Part shown: positions 1 to 6,167 of the stretch, piece after piece
Position numbering within the stretch: position 1 is the stretch's first letter
Layout: each line of letters opens with the position of its first letter
The notes under the pieces: generated by a model
What the model was told of the DNA's origin: nothing
The model's database searches: none
What the model saw: the letters and a program-made list of their open reading frames with translations, nothing else
Program-made: the position numbers and the translations under genes
DNA from: JBOGHU01 sp050742255
GTDB taxonomy: Bacteria > Actinomycetota > Acidimicrobiia > Acidimicrobiales > CADCSY01
NCBI GenBank assembly: GCA_050742255.1
Contig: JBOGHU010000099.1
Coordinates: 1-10,364, forward strand
DNA: 10,364 nt
Reading direction: 5' to 3'

Positions 1-23
1 GTTGTCCACGGTCTGTGGACAAC
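1..23. repeat. 9-bp inverted repeat made of two head-to-head DnaA-box-like 9-mers
   Basis: GTTGTCCAC (1-9) and GTGGACAAC (15-23) are perfect reverse complements with a 5-base spacer. The minus-strand 9-mer at 22-14 reads TTGTCCACA, the favoured actinobacterial DnaA box. The plus-strand 9-mer at 2-10 reads TTGTCCACG, one base off. The repeat lies inside the recF frame and at the very edge of the window. It may be a DnaA binding pair, or coincidence within coding sequence. Confidence 0.4.
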
Positions 24-736
24 TCGACGTCCCCCAGCGAGCTCTGGTAGTGCAGATCGGCCGCGTCACTGCCTGGCGCGAGGGTCGCGTAGGCGCGGAC
101 GGCCAGGGGACGGAGTGCCTCGACGAGATCGAGTCGCGCCGCCAGCAGTTCGGATCCGGTGCGCGCCAGGTGTGAGTCCCAGACGTCCAGCGTCGCGAGG
201 ACTTCGGCGCCGGGGGAGCGCCTGTGCGCGGCCGCCGATTTGAGCAGGGCGTTGCGCTGCTTGAGGACGCGGTCATAGTCGGAACGCACCCCGGCGAAGC
301 GTGGGGCCCGCGTGGTGAGCAGCTCGTCCATGAAACGCCGTCGCTCCCCCGGGTCACCCTTCACGAGCGAGAGGTCTTCCGGGGCGAACAGCACCGTCCG
401 CAGCATCCCCAGGATCTCGCGCGGCCTGGGGACGGGGGATCGGTTCAGCCGCGCCCGGTTCGCCTTTCCGGGATTGATCTCAAGTTCGATCAGCGCCTTG
501 CGGTCGTCCTTCACCAGCCCGGCCCGGACGATCGCGCGCGGCGAACCGTGCCGGACGAGCGGCGCGTCCGTCGAGGCCCGGTGGCTGCCGTGCGAGGCGA
601 CGTAACCGATGGCCTCGACCAGGTTCGTCTTGCCCTGTCCGTTCGGACCCACGAACGCCGTGACTCCCGGCTCGAGCGCTACCTCGGCGGTCAGGTAGGA
701 ACGGAAGTCCTGTAGGGAGAGGTGGGCGACGTGCAC
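1..736 (-). CDS. recF: RecF, DNA replication/repair ATPase (5' part; runs off the left edge)
   Basis: RecF is an SMC-like ABC ATPase that binds single/double-strand DNA gaps and, with RecO and RecR, loads RecA in gap repair. The GTG at 736-734 gives the family's usual beginning (VHVAHLSLQDFRSY). A Walker A motif GPNGQGKT sits at residues 30-37. Actinobacterial signature stretches follow: NPGKANRARLNRSP, FAPEDLSLVKGDPGERRRF and SDYDRVLKQRNALLKSA. About 245 of an expected 370-400 codons are present; the signature motif, Walker B and D-loop lie outside the window. The frame stays open upstream of this GTG for at least 99 codons, to an ATG with a strong ribosome site, so the true start is uncertain. 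Codon use differs from the other genes: about 36 of 245 codons end in A or T, against only a few per cent in gnd. Family identity is sure; origin in the same genome is not proven. Confidence 0.93.
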   Translation of the reverse strand, partial: MHVAHLSLQDFRSYLTAEVALEPGVTAFVGPNGQGKTNLVEAIGYVASHGSHRASTDAPLVRHGSPRAIVRAGLVKDDRKALIELEINPGKANRARLNRSPVPRPREILGMLRTVLFAPEDLSLVKGDPGERRRFMDELLTTRAPRFAGVRSDYDRVLKQRNALLKSAAAHRRSPGAEVLATLDVWDSHLARTGSELLAARLDLVEALRPLAVRAYATLAPGSDAADLHYQSSLGDVELSTDRGQ

Positions 737-747
737 GAGACACGAGC

Positions 748-760
748 GTAGAGCCTCTAC
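748..760. repeat. 13-base palindrome just upstream of recF
   Basis: GTAGAG-C-CTCTAC forms a perfect 6-base inverted repeat with a single central base, starting 12 bases before the recF GTG. It does not match the actinobacterial SOS box (GAAC-N4-GTTC). It could be an operator for recF, or chance. No function is assigned. Confidence 0.3.
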
Positions 761-948
761 CACGACCGCCAGAACGCACCTGCCGACCTGCGCGGCGCTG
801 GATGAGCCCGGGGCGACGTTTCCACTGCCGCGCCCTTGGTGGCTCCTGTTGACGGTGTCGCCCTGCTTGAGCTGCGCGGCCTCCTGGGCTGGGATGCCGG
901 CCATCCACAACCGCGCCCACAGCCACGGTTGTCGAGTTGTTCGGTGAC

Positions 949-984
949 GTGAGGTGGGGTGAGGGTGTGAGGTGGGGTGAGGGT
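949..984. repeat. Two-copy 18-base tandem repeat, G-rich on the plus strand
   Basis: GTGAGGTGGGGTGAGGGT occurs at 949-966 and again, without a mismatch, at 967-984. The unit length is a multiple of three, so in the minus-strand frame it adds a six-residue Ser/His/Pro/Thr unit per copy without shifting phase. The plus strand also has four G-runs of three or more with 3-, 8- and 3-base loops, a borderline G-quadruplex pattern. Confidence 0.85.
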
Positions 985-1036
985 GTGTTGTGTCAGGGGG
1001 AGAAGCGGGCGGGGTTCCTCGGAGGGTCGGCATTGG

Positions 1037-1046
1037 CACCTCCTTT
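1037..1046 (-). promoter_or_regulatory. Near-perfect Shine-Dalgarno before the ATG at 1033
   Basis: On the minus strand AAAGGAGGTG is followed by CCA and then ATG. This is nearly the full complement of the 16S anti-Shine-Dalgarno tail, with suitable spacing. It is the strongest ribosome site I see in the window and argues that translation starts here, even though the downstream peptide is unrecognised and continues into recF. Confidence 0.6.
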
Positions 1047-1081
1047 GGGGATTTCGTTCCATGGGCGGCATTGAGGGCGAT

Positions 1082-1095
1082 GCATGGTGGCATGC
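1082..1095. repeat. Small hairpin next to the larger GC hairpin
   Basis: GCATG-GTGG-CATGC is a 5-base inverted repeat with a 4-base loop, three bases from the larger hairpin at 1099-1127. Together they give the leader between gnd and recF a two-hairpin structure. It may be part of a termination or RNA-stability region; this is inference only. Confidence 0.3.
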
Positions 1096-1098
1096 GAG

Positions 1099-1127
1099 CG
1101 CCCCGCAGGATCGTCGTCTGCGGGGCG
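1099..1127. terminator. GC-rich hairpin downstream of gnd, possible terminator without a T-tract
   Basis: CGCCCCGCAG (1099-1108) pairs perfectly with CTGCGGGGCG (1118-1127) around a 9-base loop. It begins about 90 bases after the gnd stop on the minus strand. Neither side has a run of T, so it is not a classical intrinsic terminator. Actinobacteria often use such T-less hairpins at gene ends, and this one could end the rex-to-gnd transcript. An RNA-stability or leader structure for the next gene is the alternative. Confidence 0.45.
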
Positions 1128-1196
1128 TTCTCGGCCTCGCCGCCGACCTGTTCAGGGTCGGGCACCGCCGGGCGGCGTGGCTACGGACTGTGAATA

Positions 1197-1205
1197 TGTG
1201 GATAA
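1197..1205 (-). promoter_or_regulatory. Perfect DnaA-box 9-mer TTATCCACA
   Basis: The minus strand reads TTATCCACA, the exact consensus DnaA box, beginning 11 bases after the gnd stop. A looser match, CCATCCACA, lies on the plus strand at 901-909, and the 1-23 pair lies inside recF. The gnd-recF pair is near oriC in many actinomycetes, so a DnaA site here is plausible, though a single 9-mer can occur by chance. Confidence 0.45.
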
Positions 1206-1215
1206 CTTCGCGGCG

Positions 1216-2133
1216 TCAGACGGCAGGGGGAGCGACGTCGGCGCCGGGGGAGTTGCCGTCGCCCACGGCTTCGACGGCGTGGCCGCCGAACTGCTTGCGG
1301 AGGGCGGCGACGACGCGCATCGCGGGGGAGTCGTCCTGGCGGGAGGCGAAGCGGGCGAAGAGGGCGGCGGAGATGGCGTGGAGGGGCACGGCCAGCCGCA
1401 CCGCCTCGTCGACGGTCCACCGTCCCTCCCCTGAGTCGGCCGCCCGTCCCCGGATCTGGGCCAGGTCGGGGTCGTCGTCGAGCGCCTGGCACAGCAGGTC
1501 GAGGAGCCACGACCGCACCACGCTCCCCTTCCGCCACACCCCCACGGCGGCGGGGACGTCGATCTGGAGGTCGGCGGCGCGCAGCAGCTCGTAGCCCTCG
1601 GCGTAGGCCTGCATGAGCCCGTACTCGATGCCGTTGTGCACCATCTTGGTGTAGTGCCCGGCGCCCACCGGGCCGACATGGGCGAAACCCCCCTCAGGCG
1701 CCAGGGCCTCGAAGGCGGGCCGGAGGGCGGCCACCGCCTCATCCTCGCCCCCCACCATGAGGCAGTAGCCCTCGTCCAGGCCCCAGACCCCCCCACTGAC
1801 CCCTGCGTCGACGAAGCCAGTGCCCCGCCGGGCCAGCTCCTCGCCGTGGCGCCGGGAGTCCCCGAAGTTGGAGTTGCCACCGTCGACCACCACGTCGCCC
1901 TCGCCCAACAGCCCGGCCAGCTCCCCGATGACGGCGTCGGTCGGCCCTCCCGCCGGCACCATCGCCCACACCGCCCGGGGGGGCTCTCCCAGCGCCGCCA
2001 CCAGCTCGACCAGCGATCCCACGTCGGACACGCCGGGGTCCCGGTCGTAGCCGACCACCTCGTGGCCCGCCCGCCGCAGCCGGGTGGCCATGTTGGCCCC
2101 CATCCGTCCCAGCCCCACCATGCCCAGCCTCAT
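1216..2133 (-). CDS. gnd: 6-phosphogluconate dehydrogenase, short (~300 aa) form, probably NAD-preferring
   Basis: This 305-residue enzyme oxidises and decarboxylates 6-phosphogluconate to ribulose 5-phosphate in the cytosol. The N-terminal Rossmann motif GLGRMG is at residues 7-12. The substrate-site segments are DGGNS (84-88), GVSGGVWGL (111-119) and KMVHNGIEY (163-171; catalytic K163 with H166 and N167). The C-terminal helical part carries DSGEGRWT and FARFASRQDDS. The length matches the short class, which lacks the ~150-residue helical tail of 470-residue enzymes. After the second beta strand it has YDRD (29-32) instead of the NRT seen in NADP enzymes, which suggests NAD preference; this is inference. 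The ATG start is supported by GGAGG eight bases upstream, and that site lies beside the pgi stop 13 bases away. The same class sits between dnaN and recF in Streptomyces. Confidence 0.96.
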   Translation of the reverse strand: MRLGMVGLGRMGANMATRLRRAGHEVVGYDRDPGVSDVGSLVELVAALGEPPRAVWAMVPAGGPTDAVIGELAGLLGEGDVVVDGGNSNFGDSRRHGEELARRGTGFVDAGVSGGVWGLDEGYCLMVGGEDEAVAALRPAFEALAPEGGFAHVGPVGAGHYTKMVHNGIEYGLMQAYAEGYELLRAADLQIDVPAAVGVWRKGSVVRSWLLDLLCQALDDDPDLAQIRGRAADSGEGRWTVDEAVRLAVPLHAISAALFARFASRQDDSPAMRVVAALRKQFGGHAVEAVGDGNSPGADVAPPAV

Positions 2134-2141
2134 GGGCCCAG

Positions 2142-2146
2142 CCTCC
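2142..2146 (-). promoter_or_regulatory. Ribosome binding site of gnd, adjoining the pgi stop
   Basis: GGAGG on the minus strand lies eight bases before the gnd ATG and next to the pgi TGA at 2149-2147. It fixes the gnd start and suggests that the two genes are co-translated from one message. Confidence 0.75.
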
Positions 2147-3709
2147 TCACCCTGACACCGCCGTCAGCTCGTCGAGGCGCACCCGGCCCGCCCGGCGGCC
2201 CCGATCCCGCAGGGCGGCGAGGTCGCCGGCCGCCTGGGCCTGCTTGAGGGTCGAGAACCCGAAGCCCTGGCCGGGGATGCCGACGTCGTGCGGGTCGTCA
2301 CCCACCACCTGGACGAAGACCCCGGTGGGGGGACCGCCCTTGTGGAACTGGCCGGTCGAGTGCAGGAAGCGGGGCCCCACCCCGAGGGTGGTGGCCACCC
2401 GGTGACGGTCACGGAGCGCCACCCTGGCGCCCTGGAGCCGGTCGAGCAGGGCGTGGTCGCCGGGATCGACGAACGCCTGCACGGCCAGGTAGTCGCCGGG
2501 ACGGAGCTGGTCCAACAGGGCGGCCAGGCGCACCGGCTCGATGGTGGGCAGGCCCTCCGCCAGCACCCGGTCGGTGCCGGCCTTGGCGGAGGCCACGTCA
2601 GGCTGGTCGAAGGGGTTGATGCCGAGCACGGCGCCGGTGAGGGCGACCGCCTCCTCCCACAGCAGCACCTGTCCCCCCAGGTCCAACCGGTCCCCGTAGG
2701 CCACCTCCACCACCGGGTGACCGGCCTCGGCCAGCTCCTCCAGGCCGGGGTGGCGACCAGCGTCGCCCACGGCCACGAAGAGCCGGTCGTCCCCGTACGC
2801 GTCGGGGGGGCCGAGGGGCTCTCCGGCCACGGGAAGGGCCCCCGTCCCGCCCTTGCCGGTGGACTCGGCCACCAGCTGCTCGAGCCACAGCCCGAAGCTG
2901 GCCACCTCGCCCGGGAGCACAAGGGTGAGCTTGTCCCGGCCGGTGGCGACGGCCGCCCCGATGGCGGCGGCCAGGCCCACGGCAGGGTGGTGGGATGGGG
3001 GCACGGACTCGGCGGTGGCCTCGGCCATGGCCCAGGCCCGAGCCAGGAGCCCGGTCAGGTCGACCCCCAGCAGGGCGCCGGGGACCAGGCCGAACAGCGA
3101 CAGCGCCGAGTACCGTCCACCGATGTCGCTGCGGTTCTCGAGCACGGCGCGGAACCCCCGGGCCCGGCCCAGGTCGGCCAGCCCGGTCCCGGGGTCGGTG
3201 ACGGCCACGAAGCGGCGCCCGTCACCACCGGTGCGGTCCCAGAAGTGCTCCAGCTGGCTGCGGGTCTCGATGGTGGTCCCCGACTTGGAGGCGGCGACGA
3301 AGAGGCAGCGGTCGAGGTCGTGGTCGGCGCCCACCCGGGCCACCGCAGCAGGATCGGTGGTGTCGAGGACGGTCATGTCGGGTTGGCCCTGGTCGGCGCC
3401 GAAGGTGCGTGAGAGCACCTCGGGGAAGAGGCTGGACCCCCCCATGCCCAGCAGCACGGCGTGGTCGAGCCCGTCGGCTGTGGCGTCGGCGGCCAGGGTC
3501 TCGAGCTCGGGGAGACGCCCGCCCATCTCTCTCACCGCCAGCCACCCCAGACGGTCGGCCACCTCGGTGGGGTCGTCCCGCCACAGCGTGTGGTCACCGG
3601 CCCACAGCCGAGCCACCGCCTCCCGCCGGGCCAGGTCCACGGTGGTGGCGGCGGCGGCCTCCGCCACCGGGCCCAGCCGCCGGCGCAGGACCGCCGTCGC
3701 TTGCTCCAT
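2147..3709 (-). CDS. pgi: Glucose-6-phosphate isomerase, transaldolase-associated class
   Basis: It interconverts glucose 6-phosphate and fructose 6-phosphate, linking glycolysis/gluconeogenesis with the pentose phosphate route. From the ATG at 3709 it is 520 residues. Two SIS (sugar isomerase) domains are visible. LLGMGGSSL (86-94) and the phosphate-binding loop SKSGTTIET (141-149) are in the first, GGRYS is at 197-201, and ESTGK (282-286, likely catalytic Glu282) is in the second. FDQPDVASAK (367-376) carries the likely catalytic Lys376, and HSTGQFHKGG (450-459) follows. These patterns match the isomerase half of the transaldolase-Pgi fusions known in several bacteria, but no transaldolase domain is present. 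A GTG at 3712 is an equally possible start; the open frame reaches back to 3766 inside hemL, without family similarity there. It is 31 bases after hemL and 13 before gnd. Confidence 0.93.
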   Translation of the reverse strand: MEQATAVLRRRLGPVAEAAAATTVDLARREAVARLWAGDHTLWRDDPTEVADRLGWLAVREMGGRLPELETLAADATADGLDHAVLLGMGGSSLFPEVLSRTFGADQGQPDMTVLDTTDPAAVARVGADHDLDRCLFVAASKSGTTIETRSQLEHFWDRTGGDGRRFVAVTDPGTGLADLGRARGFRAVLENRSDIGGRYSALSLFGLVPGALLGVDLTGLLARAWAMAEATAESVPPSHHPAVGLAAAIGAAVATGRDKLTLVLPGEVASFGLWLEQLVAESTGKGGTGALPVAGEPLGPPDAYGDDRLFVAVGDAGRHPGLEELAEAGHPVVEVAYGDRLDLGGQVLLWEEAVALTGAVLGINPFDQPDVASAKAGTDRVLAEGLPTIEPVRLAALLDQLRPGDYLAVQAFVDPGDHALLDRLQGARVALRDRHRVATTLGVGPRFLHSTGQFHKGGPPTGVFVQVVGDDPHDVGIPGQGFGFSTLKQAQAAGDLAALRDRGRRAGRVRLDELTAVSG

Positions 3710-3740
3710 CACCGGGCCCGACCCTACCCGGGCACCTCGG

Positions 3741-5090
3741 TCAGCCACCGGACGCCGTGTCGCCACCCTCTCGACCTGGCCTCGACCGCCGGGGCGCCAC
3801 CGGGACGGTCGTCCGTGAGCCCAGGCCGGCGGCCACCTCCCGGGCGGCGGCGGCGGCCAGGTCGGCGGTGCGCTCGATGTCGTCGCGGGTGTGGGCCAGG
3901 CTGGGGAAGACCGCCTCGCTGGGCCCCGGAGCCAGGGCCACGCCCCGGTCGAGCAGGGCCCGGAAGAAGCGGCGGTACAGCCCGGACCCCGCGGCGGCCC
4001 GGGCCTCGCCGTCGTCGGTCACCGGCACCGGGCTGAAGTGCAGGCCGACCAGGGGCCCCGCCGTAGGGACCTGCACGGGAAGCCCGGCCTCGCCGATGAC
4101 CGTGCCCAGCAGCGCCGCCAGCTCCGCGGCCCGGCCCTCCAGCATGGTGTAGGCGGAGGCGTCGAGCTGGCCCAGCACCGCCAGCCCGGCCGCGGTGGCG
4201 AGCGGGTTCCCCGACAGGGTGCCGGCCTGGTACACCGGTCCCAGCGGCGCCAGGTGGTCCATCACCTCCCGCCGCCCACCGACGGCCCCCACGGGCAGGC
4301 CTCCGCCGATGACCTTGCCGAAGCACCACAGGTCGGGGCCCACGCCGTAGCGCTCCGTCGCCCCCCCCGCCGCCACCCGGAACCCGGTGATGACCTCGTC
4401 GAAGCAGAGCAGGGCCCCGGCCCCGTCGCAGGCCCGTCGCAGGCCTTCGAGGAAGCCGGGTACGGGCGGGACCAGGCCCATGTTGGCGGCCACCGGCTCC
4501 ACGATCACGGCGGCCACGTCGTCACCCACCTCGGGGACCTGGTTGTAGGGGACCACGACCGTGTCGGACACCGCCCCCACGGGCACGCCGGCCGAGCCGG
4601 ACAGCCCCTGGTCGGCCACACCGCTGCCGCCGGCGGCGAGCAGGGCGTCGCTGTGGCCGTGGTAGCAGCCGGCGAACTTGACCACGGTCGACCGCCCGGT
4701 CGCCCCCCGGGCCAGGCGCACGGCGGTCATGGCGGCCTCGGTCCCACTGGAGGTGAGCCGCACCGACTCCAGGCCGGGGACCCGCCGGCACAGCTCCTCG
4801 GCCAGGAGCACCTCGCGCTCGGTGGGGGCACCGTAGGTCGTGCCGTGGCCGACGGCGGCGCGCACCGCCTCCACCACCGCCGGGTGGGCGTGCCCGAGGA
4901 TCGACGCCCCGTAGCTCTGGACGTAGTCGAGGTAGCGGCGCCCCTCCACGTCCCACACATGGGCCCCCTGGGCCCGGGCCACGAAGTAGGGGGTGCCCCC
5001 GACCGGGCCGAACGCCCGCACCGGCGAGCTGACCCCTCCCGGCATGACCCTCAGGGCCCGCTCGAACAACCCGGCGTTGGTCATCCTCAC
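3741..5090 (-). CDS. hemL: Glutamate-1-semialdehyde 2,1-aminomutase
   Basis: HemL is a PLP enzyme that converts glutamate-1-semialdehyde, the HemA product, to 5-aminolevulinate. The 449-residue protein has the fold-type-I aminotransferase order. RVMPGGVSSPVR is near the N-terminus, SSGTEAAM (114-121) and GCYHGHSD (141-148) follow, and FDEVITGFR (230-238) holds the Asp231 that contacts the cofactor nitrogen. GKVIGGGLPVGA follows, with the Schiff-base Lys259. The GTG start overlaps the hemB stop by four bases (GTGA), a sign of coupled translation; an ATG two codons later is an alternative. The last ~25 residues (Arg/Pro/Gly-rich) go beyond the usual family end. HemA and HemL normally exchange their reactive intermediate directly, so their presence in one operon makes sense. 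Confidence 0.97.
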   Translation of the reverse strand: MRMTNAGLFERALRVMPGGVSSPVRAFGPVGGTPYFVARAQGAHVWDVEGRRYLDYVQSYGASILGHAHPAVVEAVRAAVGHGTTYGAPTEREVLLAEELCRRVPGLESVRLTSSGTEAAMTAVRLARGATGRSTVVKFAGCYHGHSDALLAAGGSGVADQGLSGSAGVPVGAVSDTVVVPYNQVPEVGDDVAAVIVEPVAANMGLVPPVPGFLEGLRRACDGAGALLCFDEVITGFRVAAGGATERYGVGPDLWCFGKVIGGGLPVGAVGGRREVMDHLAPLGPVYQAGTLSGNPLATAAGLAVLGQLDASAYTMLEGRAAELAALLGTVIGEAGLPVQVPTAGPLVGLHFSPVPVTDDGEARAAAGSGLYRRFFRALLDRGVALAPGPSEAVFPSLAHTRDDIERTADLAAAAAREVAAGLGSRTTVPVAPRRSRPGREGGDTASGG

Positions 5091-6073
5091 CGGGTGGCCA
5101 GGACCTCGGCGAGCTGGCGGGCAGCGTAGGTGAGGACCATGTCGGCCCCGGCCCGCTTCACCGCGGTGAGGTGCTCGGTCACCGCGGCGACGCCGTCGAC
5201 CCAGCCCCGTTCGGCTGCCGCCCGGACCATGGCGTACTCCCCCGACGTGTGGTAGGCGGCCAGGGGGACCTCCACGGCGTCCCGCACGCGGGCGATGACG
5301 TCGAGGTACGAGACCGCCGGCTTGACCATGACCATGTCCGCCCCCTCCTCGACGTCGAGGGCCACCTCCACCTGGGCCTCACGGGCGTTGCGCGGGTCCT
5401 GCTGGTAGGCGGTGCGGTCGCCGCCGCCGGCGATGGTCACGTCGACCGCGTCCCGGAACGGCCCGTAGAAGGCCGATGCGTACTTGGCGGCGTAGGCCAT
5501 GACGGCCGTGTCCTGGTGACCGGCGCCGTCGAGGGCGGCACGGACGGCGGCCACCTGCCCGTCCATCATCCCGCTGGGGGCCACCACCGCCGCCCCGGCC
5601 TGGGCCTGGGCCACCGCCGTCAGCCGGTAGCGCTCCAGGGTGGCGTCGTTGTCGACGGTGCCGTCGGCGCGGAGGACGCCGCAGTGGCCGTGGTCGGTGT
5701 ACTCGTCGAGGCAGAGGTCGGCCATCACCACGCAGCGGTCACCGACCTCGTCTCGCAGGTCCCGCAGCGCCACCTGGACGATCCCGTCGGGGTCCCACGC
5801 CCCGCTCCCCTCGGCGTCCCTTCGGGCGGGAACGCCGAAGAGGATCACCGCCGGCACGCCCAGCTCGGCGAGGAGGGCCACCTCCTTGCGCAGCGACTCC
5901 CGGGTGTGCTGCACCACTGGGGGGAGCGAGGGGATGGGCTGCGGCTCGGTGATCCCCTCCCGGACGAACAGCGGCGCCACCAGGTCGTCGACGGACAGGC
6001 GGGTCTCGGCCACCAACCGGCGCAGCGCCGACGTCCGCCGGAGGCGTCGGGGACGCTGGGCGGGGAAGGCCAC
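5087..6073 (-). CDS. hemB: Delta-aminolevulinic acid dehydratase (porphobilinogen synthase)
   Basis: It condenses two 5-aminolevulinate molecules to porphobilinogen. The 328-residue length is typical. The two Schiff-base lysines are K197 in AAKYASAFYGPFR and K251 in MVMVKPAVSYLD. The metal-site loop DLCLDEYTDHGHCG (119-132) has Cys121-Asp123-Cys131, an intermediate between the three-Cys zinc type and the Asp-rich magnesium type. The start is a GTG at 6073 with only a weak AGG eight bases upstream; the conserved region (RPRRLRRTSALRRLV) begins at residue 7, so little else is possible. A 93-base gap separates it from hemD, and its end overlaps the hemL start by four bases. Confidence 0.97.
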   Translation of the reverse strand: MAFPAQRPRRLRRTSALRRLVAETRLSVDDLVAPLFVREGITEPQPIPSLPPVVQHTRESLRKEVALLAELGVPAVILFGVPARRDAEGSGAWDPDGIVQVALRDLRDEVGDRCVVMADLCLDEYTDHGHCGVLRADGTVDNDATLERYRLTAVAQAQAGAAVVAPSGMMDGQVAAVRAALDGAGHQDTAVMAYAAKYASAFYGPFRDAVDVTIAGGGDRTAYQQDPRNAREAQVEVALDVEEGADMVMVKPAVSYLDVIARVRDAVEVPLAAYHTSGEYAMVRAAAERGWVDGVAAVTEHLTAVKRAGADMVLTYAARQLAEVLATR

Positions 6074-6149
6074 AGGCGAAGCCTACGAGATCATGGCTGA
6101 CACACCCCTCGGCACGTCGCCACCTCGCCGGAGGAGCGACGGCCGGCCC

Positions 6150-6167
6150 GAGCCTGCGACCAGGCTC
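6150..6167. repeat. Hairpin at the hemD stop
   Basis: GAGCCTG (6150-6156) and CAGGCTC (6161-6167) form a 7-base stem with a CGAC loop, the last base lying within the hemD TAG. No T-run follows on the minus strand. In the 93-base gap before hemB it may attenuate transcription or protect the 3' end of an upstream message. I see no convincing promoter in the rest of this gap. Confidence 0.4.

Larger units (their letters stand above)
737..1033 (-). other. Open frame with strong ribosome site, continuous with recF (possible recF 5' extension or unknown small ORF)
   Basis: An ATG at 1033-1031 opens a frame with no stop for 99 codons that enters recF in phase. The first ~30 residues are Pro/His/Thr-rich (MPTLRGTPPASPPDTTHPHP, then further HPHPTS units) because they are encoded by an 18-base tandem repeat. 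A basic and tryptophan-containing stretch follows (RQPWLWARLWMAG), then IPAQEAAQLKQGDTVNRSH, then a Gly/Ser-rich part. I recognise no domain. RecF proteins normally begin at the VHVAHLSL segment, so a 99-residue extension would be abnormal. It may instead be leader DNA that happens to be open, or the remnant of another gene joined in frame. A separate protein ending before recF is excluded, since there is no stop codon. Confidence 0.35.

Noticed and set aside
224..715. Plus-strand frame of 163 codons opposite recF
   Set aside because: RecF with its Walker A motif is unambiguous on the minus strand; the plus frame has no recognisable features.
949..984. CRISPR-like or IS-end repeat
   Set aside because: There are only two directly adjacent 18-base copies without spacers, and no transposase or cas genes nearby.
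757..1071. Alternative minus-strand small ORF from 1071 in another phase
   Set aside because: It has no suitable ribosome site, is Arg/Pro-rich and overlaps the frame that has the strong Shine-Dalgarno.
737..1215. tRNA or other structured RNA gene in the gnd-recF gap
   Set aside because: I found no T-arm pattern or cloverleaf; only two local hairpins.
977..1594. Plus-strand frame across the gnd 3' end and the gap
   Set aside because: Most of it is antisense to gnd; I saw no good start signal or domain.
2288..3412. 374-codon plus-strand frame opposite pgi
   Set aside because: Gly/His/Gln-rich shadow; the Pgi catalytic motifs are intact on the minus strand.
3891..5129. 412-codon plus-strand frame opposite hemL
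   Set aside because: It is Gly/His/Arg-rich with no domain; HemL motifs with catalytic Lys and Asp are on the other strand.
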